From Paenibacillus sp. SZ31 (GTDB lineage Bacteria; Bacillota; Bacilli; Paenibacillales; Paenibacillaceae), in contig NZ_JABBEA010000002.1 in the NCBI RefSeq assembly GCF_012912005.1, positions 62,001 through 126,000 of the forward strand: DNA of 64,000 bases, written 5' to 3'. How positions within the stretch are numbered: position 1 is the stretch's first letter; every line of letters begins with the position of its first letter. The position numbers and the translations under genes are program-made. Shown one piece after another: positions 44,694-52,571 of this stretch. Below the pieces are notes generated by a model that was not told the DNA's origin, searched no databases, and worked only from the letters and a program-made list of their open reading frames with translations.

Positions 44694-45695
44694 TTAAAAT
44701 CGGATAATGACTTTTCCTTTAGGATGACCAGTTGCAACAAGCTTCAGAGCCTCGTTAATATCTTCAATGTGGAATTCAGTGGGGTCCACCGCTGGTACAA
44801 TCCCGTTATCTTCAATAATCTTGGTGATTTTCTTTAATTGTTCACCATCACTGCGAACAAAAATGAAATGATATTGAATCTTCTTTTTCTTCGCTTTGTG
44901 ATCATACTTAGCCCCGGCAATGGTGAAGAGCTTTTGTTTCCAACCTGGCAATCCCATATGTTCGGCGAAACGTTTGTTAGGGCCGGTCCGTAGGGAAAGA
45001 AGGCGACCTCCTGATTTAATAATGGAAAGTTCATGATCAAATTCGCTTGGTCCCAACGTATCCATCACATAATCTACATTACTAAGCTGCTCCCAATAAT
45101 TCTCAGTCGTGTAATCAATATATTGGTCTGCTCCAGTCGCCATTGTCCGTTCACGTGCTTGCGGATTTCCACTAACGATGACCCTCAGCCCCATGCTTTT
45201 GGCGATAGGAATAGCCATTTGGCCAAATGAACCAGAACCCCCGGGGATAAACACGCTTTCGCCAGCTTTGGCAGCCAATTCTTCATGCAAACCTTGATAA
45301 GCAGTCAATCCTGTTAATGGCGCAGCAGCACCAGTTACAAAATCGAGATTAGCGGGCAAGTGCCCGATGGCATCCTCATGAATCGCTGCGTATTCCGCAA
45401 AGGCACCGATTTTTTGTAGTGGCAGGCGTGAGTAAATTGCATCGCCAACTTTAAATCCCTGGACGTTCTTACCAACCTTTTCAATAACACCTGTTAGCTC
45501 ATTACCCAGGGTCAAAGGGAACTCATAATCCTGAATCAGCTTCACACTTCCAGTACCGATGAGTAATTCTAAATGATTAACCGCCGCCGCTTTCACCTTG
45601 ACCAAGACTTCGTTATCATTTATATCTGGGACTGGAATATCATTAATTTCTACTATGAACTTTTTTGAGTATTTGTTAATTTGTGCTGCTTTCAT
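44694..45695 (-). CDS. Zinc-less MDR NADP-dependent oxidoreductase (paralogue of the next gene)
   Basis: 333 residues from ATG 45695, which follows AGGAGG by nine bases; the frame is open 22 codons further without a site. Same layout as its neighbour: LGNELTGVIEKVGKNVQGFKVGDAIY and FIPGGSGSFGQMAIPIAKSMG. First gene of the operon with the second oxidoreductase and the hydrolase, divergent from a TetR gene. Confidence 0.9.
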   Translation of the reverse strand: MKAAQINKYSKKFIVEINDIPVPDINDNEVLVKVKAAAVNHLELLIGTGSVKLIQDYEFPLTLGNELTGVIEKVGKNVQGFKVGDAIYSRLPLQKIGAFAEYAAIHEDAIGHLPANLDFVTGAAAPLTGLTAYQGLHEELAAKAGESVFIPGGSGSFGQMAIPIAKSMGLRVIVSGNPQARERTMATGADQYIDYTTENYWEQLSNVDYVMDTLGPSEFDHELSIIKSGGRLLSLRTGPNKRFAEHMGLPGWKQKLFTIAGAKYDHKAKKKKIQYHFIFVRSDGEQLKKITKIIEDNGIVPAVDPTEFHIEDINEALKLVATGHPKGKVIIRF

Positions 45696-45741
45696 AATGA
45701 ATAGCCTCCTATGCGCTGAATAACAAGTAACATTTATTTGT

Positions 45742-45784
45742 TTTTGTAACTTGTGTGACAAGCATAATGCCAGAGGTTACAAAA
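45742..45784. promoter_or_regulatory. Putative TetR operator region between the MDR operon and TetR
   Basis: TTTTGTAAC (45742-45750) and GTTACAAAA (45776-45784) are exact reverse complements; CTTGT-gtg-ACAAG lies between them. It sits in the 184-bp divergent promoter region, as expected for a repressor serving both directions. Confidence 0.5.
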
Positions 45785-45879
45785 GTCAACAATTGTTACT
45801 CATTGTTCTGTATGCTAAAATACAGGCAGGTGTATAAACGATTATTGGGATGTAATGAAGAAAGAGGGTTGGCAGCAAA

Positions 45880-46428
45880 GTGGCTAAAATCACACAAGAG
45901 CTCATTATTGAAACAGCGGAAGCGTTAATTGAACGCACGGAAAAAACTGAAGTGACCCTCTCTCAAATTGCGGATGAATTAAGTATCACCCACGCAGCGC
46001 TTTATAAACACTTTAAAAATAAGCAAGAGCTCTGGGCAGCTGTGTCGAAGAGCTGGTTCAACCGGATAATTTCAGAACAAATCAAAATAGACATGACTAA
46101 TATGGCTAATCCACAGGAATTGCTCCACGATTGGCTTTGGGCATTTGCTAACGCAAAAAAACGTGCCTATAACGAGAATGCCAAAATGTTCGCCTTGAAT
46201 ACACAATATGTTGACAGCAATCCACTGGTATTACGTGAAGTTCTCTGGGATTCCTACCAAATTATTGACGGCTTCATGGACTATCAGGATCCCCACATGG
46301 AACGGGCAGAAGCAATTCTCTCTGCGTTTGCCGTGTTTAGCCTCCCGTCCTTCAAAGAATCCTGGAATTTACCAGACTATCAGGACAGGTTTGAACGCAT
46401 CTGGAGTTTAATCAAACAGGGTCTATGA
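45880..46428 (+). CDS. TetR-family transcriptional regulator
   Basis: 182 residues from GTG 45880 with AAGAGGG about eleven bases upstream. Helix-turn-helix VTLSQIADELSITHAALYKHFKNKQEL at about residues 26-52, then a TetR C-terminal domain with WLWAFANAKKRAY. Likely repressor of the divergent MDR-MDR-hydrolase operon. A strong terminator follows. Confidence 0.88.
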   Translation: MAKITQELIIETAEALIERTEKTEVTLSQIADELSITHAALYKHFKNKQELWAAVSKSWFNRIISEQIKIDMTNMANPQELLHDWLWAFANAKKRAYNENAKMFALNTQYVDSNPLVLREVLWDSYQIIDGFMDYQDPHMERAEAILSAFAVFSLPSFKESWNLPDYQDRFERIWSLIKQGL

Positions 46429-46504
46429 ATCCTCTCTCTAAAACCAAGAACGTCTAGCCCCTTTTTGGAGCTTCTCAAATTCATCACGATTTCATTCTCT
46501 ATAC

Positions 46505-46560
46505 AAAACAAACAACCGCCTCTCCACACATTAGTGTACAAGAGACGGTTGTTTGTTTTT
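46505..46560 (+). terminator. Strong intrinsic terminator after TetR
   Basis: AAAACAAACAACCG pairs with CGGTTGTTTGTTTT; inside it TCTC pairs with GAGA. Further T follows. The rest of 46429-46920 has no gene beyond a doubtful 33-codon frame and the operator at 46800. Confidence 0.85.
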
Positions 46561-46799
46561 ACGGTGCAATCGGTAACCCCCCATCGATAAGGGGTACAGC
46601 TCAATTAAAAAAATACTTTACCGATCGTTCTCAATATGATAATATGAATTTGCAGACAGGGGTGGTGCAGCAAAAAGCGTGAGAATGATTATGGCGAGAA
46701 GTAATCGAAAAACTTCCATAGAAGAGCTTTTCCAGGGCAAGTGCATTCACAGAAGAAGCTACAACTTTAGCAGTCCTGGGCTAAAATTTTAACATAATT

Positions 46800-46813
46800 A
46801 GAATGATTGTTCT
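46800..46813. promoter_or_regulatory. Putative TetR-type operator upstream of the second SDR
   Basis: AGAATGATTGTTCT differs by one base from the copy at 42547-42560. It lies about 110 bp upstream of the SDR start at 46921. Confidence 0.5.
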
Positions 46814-46920
46814 TGAATTTAATCAAAAGCGGCATTCATTTTAGGTGCGATGCTAATCTTAAAATCATCAAGGCTAAGTCAAAGAACTGTATAAAATAAA
46901 TCTCAAGGGGGAATTTTAAA

Positions 46921-47673
46921 ATGACTATAAACATGGATGGTAAAGTTGCTTTTGTAACTGGAGGAAATCGTGGTATTGGATTGGAAACAGCACGTCAATT
47001 AGGTAAGCTTGGCGCCACGGTCGTTATTGGGTCACGCGATTTGGAGAAAGGGGAGGTTGCTGTGGATACACTTCGTTCGGAGGGAATCCAAGCGGAGAAT
47101 ATCAAATTGGACGTCAATCTAGCCGAAGACCTTCAAGTTGCTTACAATTTTTTCGAACAGCGGTACGGTAAGCTTGATATGTTGATTAATAATGCTGGGA
47201 TACAGATCGAGATTGAAGATCTTTCACCGATGAATGAAACAAGTACCGTTTCGCCGAGCGTTATGCGTGAAACCTTCGATGCCAATTTCTTCAGTATGGT
47301 TGAATTAACTCAACTACTGCTGCCGTTAATTCGCAAAGCGCCAGCCGGAAGAATTGTTAATGTATCCAGTGCGCTTGGATCGAATAAACTCCATTCCAAT
47401 CCCGAGGCTCAAATTTATGATGTCAAGCTGCTTGCTTACGATGCCTCGAAGGCGGCAATGAATACCTTTACGACCCATCTTGCACATGAGCTGAAGGATA
47501 CACCAATTAAAGTGAATTCGGCTTATCCTGGCTGGGTGAAGACTCCACTGGGCGGAAAATACGCTGATATGGATCTTGAAGATGGCGGTAAGACAAGCGT
47601 AATGCTTGCCACGTTGCCTGCGGACGGACCAACAGGAAAGTTCTTCCATATGGATACAGAACTGCCTTGGTAA
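46921..47673 (+). CDS. Short-chain dehydrogenase/reductase (carbonyl-reductase-like)
   Basis: 250 residues. Glycine motif TGGNRGIGLE at about 14-23, NNAG motif in MLINNAGIQ, catalytic Ser in VNVSSALGS and YDASKAAM with Tyr and Lys. The 30-residue insertion before YDASK and the GWVKTPLGG region resemble plant and bacterial menthone/carbonyl reductases. Substrate unknown. It shares its upstream palindrome with the SDR at 41.8 kb. Confidence 0.9.
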   Translation: MTINMDGKVAFVTGGNRGIGLETARQLGKLGATVVIGSRDLEKGEVAVDTLRSEGIQAENIKLDVNLAEDLQVAYNFFEQRYGKLDMLINNAGIQIEIEDLSPMNETSTVSPSVMRETFDANFFSMVELTQLLLPLIRKAPAGRIVNVSSALGSNKLHSNPEAQIYDVKLLAYDASKAAMNTFTTHLAHELKDTPIKVNSAYPGWVKTPLGGKYADMDLEDGGKTSVMLATLPADGPTGKFFHMDTELPW

Positions 47674-47704
47674 TACGGTAGTCATCCGTTCTTTATGAAC
47701 AGAC

Positions 47705-47773
47705 TTGGGAATTGTAACAAAAAAAGTCGCTAAGATAGCGACTTCAATGGGAATATGTTCTTGTCCGCGACAC
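47705..47773 (+). repeat. Dispersed intergenic repeat, copy R6
   Basis: TTGGGAATTG, then AAAAAAAGTCGCTA-aga-TAGCGAC (perfect stem), ACTTCAATGGGAATATGTTC and TTGTCCGCGACA. It lies just after the SDR gene and probably serves as its terminator stem. Confidence 0.75.
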
Positions 47774-47801
47774 TTTAACCGAGCTGAGGTTAAAGTGTCG
47801 C
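47767..47801. terminator. Perfect 14-bp hairpin at the end of the peptide gene
   Basis: GCGACACTTTAACC (47767-47780) and GGTTAAAGTGTCGC (47788-47801) are exact complements with a 7-base loop. It starts 5 bp after the stop of the minus-strand peptide gene. The T tail on either strand is poor, so it may be a stabilising stem. It overlaps the end of R6. Confidence 0.5.
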
Positions 47802-47805
47802 TTCT

Positions 47806-47952
47806 TCATTTAATAACTTCAACCTTTTTATCCCCTGCTGACTTCGCTACCTCTAACGTTGTATTACCTTGGATAGCGACGATCACGCCAGCAGCCAGCA
47901 TAGAAACGATTAAAGCTGCGCTGAGGGCTTTGGAAATTTTCTTCTTGACCAT
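47806..47952 (-). CDS. 48-residue exported peptide precursor
   Basis: ATG 47952 with GGAGGT seven bases upstream and a good sigma-A promoter at 48016-48043. The product starts MVKKKISKALSAALIVSMLA, a basic N-terminus and a hydrophobic core of about 18 residues, followed by AGVIVAIQGNTTLEVAKSAG and a lysine-rich end (DKKVEVIK). This is the build of a small secreted peptide precursor of the Phr or leader type, or of a tiny membrane protein. No Rap, kinase or processing gene is adjacent. Downstream it ends in a perfect hairpin. Family not recognised. Confidence 0.7.
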   Translation of the reverse strand: MVKKKISKALSAALIVSMLAAGVIVAIQGNTTLEVAKSAGDKKVEVIK

Positions 47953-48015
47953 AACCAGACCTCCAATATTTAATTACAATATTTCACTTTGTTGGGTAAT
48001 CAAGCTGGTGATTGT

Positions 48016-48043
48016 ATTATAACGTACTGACAATGATTGTAAA
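48016..48043 (-). promoter_or_regulatory. Sigma-A promoter of the 48-residue peptide gene
   Basis: On the minus strand TTTACA (48043-48038), 16 bases, TATAAT (48021-48016). The -10 is perfect and the -35 has one or two deviations; it lies 64 bp before the start codon. Confidence 0.7.
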
Positions 48044-48329
48044 AGGATTTTTTCCTAGAAATGGTTTACAATTTAAAGTCGATAAGTATATAAAATTGTA
48101 CGATAGCAACGAGAATATTATCGGAAAATTTCTACTCACTAGTTCAGAAGATTAACACCACACTAATCCCACTCCCCCACCATTTCTGAGAAGGGTTATC
48201 CTGTTTTTTCTTATCTCCTTTATCGTTCTTCTCATTATATTGCGATTGTTATCGTAATATGGAAAAATCCCGAAATCATATGGACCAATGTGTTATTTTT
48301 TGATTAAACTCTCTTTGTTCCCGCGTGAC

Positions 48330-48450
48330 GTATAACTTACCGTTTGTAAAACGAAACCTATGGCTCCAGCGTCAAAAGGATTTATCTTCACAAGAATTTT
48401 TCAAGGTAGTGGAGAACCTATATTCAAAAGGGATTACGCCCTATTCTTAA
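48330..48450 (+). pseudogene. Short protein-like remnant
   Basis: One frame reads NLPFVKRNLWLQRQKDLSSQ and EFFKVVENLYSKGITPYS and stops at 48450, shortly before a strong terminator at 48479. It has no convincing start or ribosome site and no recognised family. The remaining DNA from 48044 to 48731 appears empty. Confidence 0.3.
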
Positions 48451-48478
48451 AGGGCCGCTGTCTGTAACGGCAAGTTTA

Positions 48479-48511
48479 AAGGGCCATCCTTCGCAGGATG
48501 GCCCTTATTTT
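48479..48511 (+). terminator. Strong intrinsic terminator
   Basis: AAGGGCCATCCT-tcgc-AGGATGGCCCTT, a perfect 12-bp stem, followed by ATTTTGCTTTT. No intact gene lies directly upstream; it probably once closed the gene whose remnant is at 48330-48450. Confidence 0.8.
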
Positions 48512-48731
48512 GCTTTTACTTATACACCGATCGTCCTCCGATAGGTTGGATGTATATTTTATCCAATTCTTCTTTCGACAATTGCTTTAGATATTACTTC
48601 CAGTTAAATTTACATTGATTTCAAAAAACACTCTCATTTCATGCATCAGTTTAATGACTAACACTTGACTCTGGTACGATACTAGGGTTTATCGTGATGT
48701 TATTCGATTAAGATGTTTGGGAGTGGTTGGA

Positions 48732-49253
48732 ATGAACAATATTCAAATTTTTGATCAAGTTTTCGATATTATGAAGGAGTCCTTCCCCGAAGCCGAATAC
48801 CGGGACTATCAAGAACAAAAGCTGCTACTAACTCATCCACGTTATTCTCTCCTTACGGAGAAGAATGAACAGCAAAATGTGATTGGATTCCTTGCAGGCT
48901 GGAAGTTCGATGAATTCAGTTATGTTGAAAATGTGGCAGTCTCTTCTAGTATCCGCGGTGGAGGCATCGGTAAAAAGCTCATGGAGCGTTTTATGGAACA
49001 AGCAACTCTGCCGATTGTATTAGAAGTTGAGTTACCCATGAATGAGATAAATCAGAGAAGGATAGGATTTTACAAACGATTAGGGTTTCAGTTATGTGAA
49101 TTTCCTTACGTTCAGCCGCCACTTCGTACAGGGTTTAAGCCTTTGCCCCTGAAGATAATGAGCTTTCCGGATCATTTGTCTTCCATCGAATTTGAAAAAG
49201 TAAGACATGTCTTGTATAAAGAAGTGTACGATGTGGCTGTAATCCATAATTAA
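48732..49253 (+). CDS. GNAT-family N-acetyltransferase
   Basis: 173 residues from ATG 48732 (GGGAGTGG upstream; the frame is open five codons further). Acetyl-CoA loop VSSSIRGGGIGKKLMERF and C-terminal RIGFYKRLGFQLCEF. Thirty bases separate it from the MerR gene, so the two are probably one operon. Substrate unknown. Confidence 0.88.
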   Translation: MNNIQIFDQVFDIMKESFPEAEYRDYQEQKLLLTHPRYSLLTEKNEQQNVIGFLAGWKFDEFSYVENVAVSSSIRGGGIGKKLMERFMEQATLPIVLEVELPMNEINQRRIGFYKRLGFQLCEFPYVQPPLRTGFKPLPLKIMSFPDHLSSIEFEKVRHVLYKEVYDVAVIHN

Positions 49254-49282
49254 ATAAGAAGAGCTGACTATGAGGAGATACG

Positions 49283-50107
49283 ATGATTAAAAATAATTAC
49301 AAAATCAAAGAAATATCACAACTATATGGAATTGGTGTAGACTCCTTACGTTATTACGAAAAACTAGGTTTATTGATCCCTCGTCGTGATAAAAATGGAT
49401 ATCGATTATATAGCCTACATGACATATATAAATTAAATATTATACGTGATTTGCGTGAGTTAGATTTTACAATGGATCAAATTAGAGAATATCTGGATAA
49501 ACAGAGTATTGAGACCACACTTGAATTATTATATCAAGAGCAGGAATTGATACGTGATCGAACGGCCAAACTTGAATCAAGACAAAATATTTTGAAAAAT
49601 AGAATTGATGTGATTACTGCAGCGATGAACATTAAAACGGGTGTATTTTCTATTAAAACGTTACCGAATCGTCCTTGTTTGAAGTTTGATGAACGGATCA
49701 CCAGGGATGAAGAAATGGATTATGCCATTAAAATGCTACACCGGATTCATAACGCGTACATTACCGATCTGAGCAATCAATTATACGGTGCATCTATATC
49801 CTTACACGAGGTAAGCCAGGGAATTAAAGGTGTCTTCCATTCTGTCTTTTTTATTTTTGATTCTGAGTGTACCGATACCTTAGATTTTGATTATTTTCTT
49901 CCTGCGGGAGATTATTTATCACTCCATTACCGTGGCAGCTATGAACAAAGTTATGAAAAGGTAATGGAAGTTGTGAAGTATGCAAAAGAGAATGACCTTT
50001 CCCTTTTAGGAGACCCTTTTGAAGTTTACGAAATTGATAATCGTGATACGATGATGTCAGACCAATACTTGACTGAGATTCAAGTTAGGGTTGAACAACG
50101 TAAATGA
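49283..50107 (+). CDS. MerR-family regulator with GyrI-like effector domain (BmrR type)
   Basis: 274 residues. The winged helix-turn-helix is YKIKEISQLYGIGVDSLRYYEKLGL with PRRDKNGYRLYS, followed by the long dimerisation helix (about 80-115) and a GyrI-like ligand domain (about 125-270) with LPAGDYLSLHYRGSYEQ. BmrR-type activators bind lipophilic cations or drugs and twist the promoter spacer to activate. The target may be the acetyltransferase upstream or a distant exporter. Confidence 0.88.
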   Translation: MIKNNYKIKEISQLYGIGVDSLRYYEKLGLLIPRRDKNGYRLYSLHDIYKLNIIRDLRELDFTMDQIREYLDKQSIETTLELLYQEQELIRDRTAKLESRQNILKNRIDVITAAMNIKTGVFSIKTLPNRPCLKFDERITRDEEMDYAIKMLHRIHNAYITDLSNQLYGASISLHEVSQGIKGVFHSVFFIFDSECTDTLDFDYFLPAGDYLSLHYRGSYEQSYEKVMEVVKYAKENDLSLLGDPFEVYEIDNRDTMMSDQYLTEIQVRVEQRK

Positions 50108-50117
50108 ACAATCGTTG

Positions 50118-50216
50118 ATGATTGCAGCGGTGCAGAACAAAAATGTGTTTTCAAAGCCAGTAGATATTCAAGATGAAAAAACACGACTTGAATTAATTCT
50201 TAAACGAGCTACTTAG
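50118..50216 (+). pseudogene. Possible 32-codon C-terminal remnant
   Basis: ATG 50118 to TAG 50216 encodes MIAAVQNKNVFSKPVDIQDE and an amphipathic end (KTRLELILKRAT). It follows the MerR stop by 10 bases without a ribosome binding site. Either a decayed gene end or chance; no family recognised. Confidence 0.25.
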
Positions 50217-50231
50217 TCTATAAGCGTTCCA

Positions 50232-50432
50232 TTACTTCTTTTTTCTAAAGAAATCGAACTTGATCACATAATCAAAAAAAGACGTAATGACAATAGATCC
50301 AAGTGGAATCAATAAATAAACCCAAAGTGGATTATTTGGAGCTTCACCAGATGGGGAATCAGTTAAAAAAACGTAAAGAACAACACAATAAATTATGGCC
50401 ACTACAATACCTGTAATGTTTCTATTTTTCAT
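50232..50432 (-). CDS. Small two-helix membrane protein
   Basis: 66 residues from ATG 50432, nine bases after AGAGGTGG; the longer frame would start inside that site. Two hydrophobic helices (VVAIIYCVVLYVFL and PLWVYLLIPLGSIVITSFF) separated by a Pro/Ser-rich loop, with a basic tail FRKKK. No family recognised. Confidence 0.7.
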   Translation of the reverse strand: MKNRNITGIVVAIIYCVVLYVFLTDSPSGEAPNNPLWVYLLIPLGSIVITSFFDYVIKFDFFRKKK

Positions 50433-50474
50433 AGCTGTTTTCCACCTCTTGTTCACTATACTACATCAAAACGA

Positions 50475-50499
50475 AAGAGCCACAGTAAGTGTGGCTCTT
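50475..50499 (-). terminator. Intrinsic terminator
   Basis: AAGAGCCAC-agtaagt-GTGGCTCTT; TTTCGTTTT follows on the minus strand, after the gene ending at 50544. Confidence 0.7.
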
Positions 50500-50543
50500 G
50501 TACTTTATTAATATTATAGTCCCGATGGTTGAATTTTGGCTAC

Positions 50544-50939
50544 TTATTTCGTTTGAGAAGCCAACCATTGCTCTGCTTTTTCCAGAGAATCAAAGGTTTC
50601 AGTGACATGGTTACCTACAAGCACAGAGTCCAGTCTATTTAAAATCGATCTAGCGACTGCTTTTTCTGGAGTAATGAGAGCTAAGTATTTCAAACCTGCT
50701 TCTTCTGCCCTTGGAAACCAAACTTCTGAGAACCATTGTTGATCAGCTGGTGAAATTGCCGAGAATTTTAATGTGTTTGCGATTGATTTTGTAGCTTTTT
50801 TAGCGATTAATAGTTCTAAGCTTTTGTTCAAAGGGACTTGGTATTGATCTCGGGTAGCGAACCCCTTCCATTCTATAATAACCGCTTTAAGTTCTTGGTT
50901 CCATGAGACCAGAGCCTCGGGAGATTCGTAGTAAAGCAT
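50544..50939 (-). CDS. SpoIIAA/STAS-like small protein (tentative)
   Basis: 131 residues, cytosolic. The pattern of strand (LKAVIIEWKGFATRD), helix, strand (SIANTLKFSAISPADQQWF) and a C-terminal helix (FDSLEKAEQWLASQ) resembles STAS/SpoIIAA-like proteins often annotated as hypothetical. No kinase or sigma partner lies nearby. GAGGAGGCA precedes the ATG. The assignment rests on layout only. Confidence 0.55.
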   Translation of the reverse strand: MLYYESPEALVSWNQELKAVIIEWKGFATRDQYQVPLNKSLELLIAKKATKSIANTLKFSAISPADQQWFSEVWFPRAEEAGLKYLALITPEKAVARSILNRLDSVLVGNHVTETFDSLEKAEQWLASQTK

Positions 50940-51301
50940 GTGATTGCCTCCTCTTGTTCTAACTACTTATTGTTTCATTTGAATTGAGCAAACTATATAT
51001 TTAAAATGTTATACCCGTATTCCTGCCGAATTCGAATGAAAAAGAATTCTATGGTCTTCCCTCTTCGGATCTCGGATATATCATCTATTTTCACACCTAA
51101 TTTATAGTTTTCTTTTTGATGAACGATCTACATGCTCTGTACGAGCTCTAATCAATGAATTGCTCCTGGAATGATAAGTGTCTTACCACAAGAATCGTAT
51201 TTAGCCCTCTTTAGCAAAGTGGTCAGTTAGAGGTGCCTTAGACACTCAATCGCAAAGGGAAAACTTTTTTGAGAATGAATATTCTAATAAGTTTAAAAAA
51301 T
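50940..51301. other. Gene-free stretch with degraded coding-like sequence
   Basis: About 360 bases. The minus strand shows a short piece SLIRARTEHVDRSSKRKL between stops, possibly the end of a lost gene. GAGAATGAATATTCT at 51271-51285 is another member of the GAATGAT-type palindromes just downstream of the TetR gene. Nothing else is supported. Confidence 0.3.
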
Positions 51302-51880
51302 TTACACTATTAATTGCCCCATTGATATATCAACGATACGAAATAGTTTTTCTTTATCCATTGAGGATCTTGCCATTACTCTAATTCCAACGGATAAAGT
51401 ATGCAGATTTTCAGCCATTTCCTTTGCATCGTAATCGAGAGAAAATTCTCCATCCCGCTGCCCCCAGAGAATAACTTGTTCAAACATTAGCTCTGTTAAT
51501 TCGAATGATTTAATAGTTCTGGTATCTACATCTGAATCTCGTGCAGACAGTTCCGTGACCGAATTCACTAGTAGGCAACCAGAAACGGAATCTGCTTCTT
51601 CTAAGACCATGAATCTAAAAATCTTCTGCAAAGCTTCTTTTGCAGTCTTAGATTGTTTAACCTCTCCAGTAAGCATAACGTTACTTTTGTTGATGTAACG
51701 ATCCATAGCCTGTAGAAATAACGAATGTTTATCTCCAAATGTGTCATACAAGCTTCTACGATGGATACCCATATGCTTAACCAAATCACTCATGGATGTC
51801 TTCTCATAACCTTGTTCCCAAAAAAGAATCATTGCTTTGTCCAAAACTACATTTACTTCAAACTCTTTACTTCTTGACAT
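51302..51880 (-). CDS. TetR-family transcriptional regulator
   Basis: 192 residues. Helix-turn-helix KTSMSDLVKHMGIHRRSLYDTFGDKHSLF at about residues 27-55, followed by a TetR C-terminal domain (SVSGCLLVNSVTELS, typical of the AcrR-type group with a conserved GCL element). The upstream DNA holds GGGAACGAT and AGAATGATT half-sites (about 51913-51936). It lies 75 bp downstream of the muconolactone-isomerase-like gene, probably one transcript, and is the best candidate reader of the AGAATGATCGTTCT palindromes. Confidence 0.88.
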   Translation of the reverse strand: MSRSKEFEVNVVLDKAMILFWEQGYEKTSMSDLVKHMGIHRRSLYDTFGDKHSLFLQAMDRYINKSNVMLTGEVKQSKTAKEALQKIFRFMVLEEADSVSGCLLVNSVTELSARDSDVDTRTIKSFELTELMFEQVILWGQRDGEFSLDYDAKEMAENLHTLSVGIRVMARSSMDKEKLFRIVDISMGQLIV

Positions 51881-51955
51881 AAAAGTCCCTCCCGAAAATA
51901 ACTTAACATATTGGGAACGATAAGTAAAGAATGATTAATGTCTTGTTTTTAGGTG

Positions 51956-52213
51956 TTATTCGTCAACCAGTTCGGTGTAATTTATGATCATAAATTTATA
52001 AAACGGTAAAGTTTCCAATGCGATAATTAAAGCATCTTGGTTGTCAGCGATACAAATGGACCAGTGCTCGTCCCTCGTGTGAGAGAGATAAAACTTATTG
52101 ATCACGCCTTGCTCCACCAATTCTGCGAACCGTGCTTGTTCTGCTGGCAATTGTTCCGCAATTTCTTCCTGCGGTGCATCCGGTTGAATTTTGACATGAA
52201 CGAGAAAACGCAT
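51956..52213 (-). CDS. Muconolactone delta-isomerase-like small protein
   Basis: 85 residues, a ferredoxin-like dimeric alpha/beta barrel fold. MRFLVHVKIQPDAPQEEIAE and the C-terminal ALETLPFYKFMIINYTEL match the muconolactone isomerase-like domain (usual ending PLxxYMxxxVTPL). True catechol-pathway genes are not nearby, so it is likely a YciI/MLI-like enzyme or binder regulated with the SDR genes. Palindromes lie upstream. Confidence 0.75.
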   Translation of the reverse strand: MRFLVHVKIQPDAPQEEIAEQLPAEQARFAELVEQGVINKFYLSHTRDEHWSICIADNQDALIIALETLPFYKFMIINYTELVDE

Positions 52214-52338
52214 GTTACACTCCTCCTATTAGGTTATTCTCCGAAACGAATGTTTTAGCAGTTGTTTCATTAATCCATTTGAAATGTGCAAAAACTGATT
52301 TTTCCATTTAAATAGCATACTGTAAAATACCCGTTTCT

Positions 52339-52352
52339 AAAACGATCGTTCT
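52339..52352. promoter_or_regulatory. Putative TetR-type operator upstream of the isomerase-like gene
   Basis: AAAACGATCGTTCT, with the centre AACGATCGTT an exact palindrome. It is related to the copies at 42547 and 46800. It lies about 130 bp upstream of the start at 52213. Confidence 0.5.
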
Positions 52353-52400
52353 AAAAATACAAAATTAATTCTTAGGTGTTGGAAACTAGAGGTCATATGA

Positions 52401-52420
52401 TTGAGAATGTTCATTCTCAA
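52401..52420. promoter_or_regulatory. Perfect 20-bp palindrome
   Basis: TTGAGAATG-tt-CATTCTCAA. Near it, GGGAACGATCGGTC (52464-52477) is a further variant of the GAACGAT motif. Both are in the 358-bp space upstream of the isomerase-like gene. Confidence 0.5.
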
Positions 52421-52510
52421 CAGGGTGCATTATTTTCTTTTCGTGATTAAATATAACTTACTTGGGAACGATCGGTCAACAATTATTTACCTTCCATTGG
52501 TCTTCCGAAC

Positions 52511-52541
52511 AAAAAAAGTCGCTAAGATAGCGACTTTTTTC
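52511..52541. terminator. Bidirectional terminator sharing the repeat-family stem (R7)
   Basis: AAAAAAAGTCGCTA-aga-TAGCGACTTTTTT, identical in stem and loop to R6 but without the flanking repeat. It ends the ABC-F gene on the minus strand. Confidence 0.85.
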
Positions 52542-52571
52542 TGGTCTATCATTTTATTAGAGAGTTGTAAC

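Noticed and set aside
46691-46792. 33-codon frame (MARSNRKTSIEELF start)
   Set aside because: No ribosome binding site and no recognised family; probably chance or a decayed fragment.
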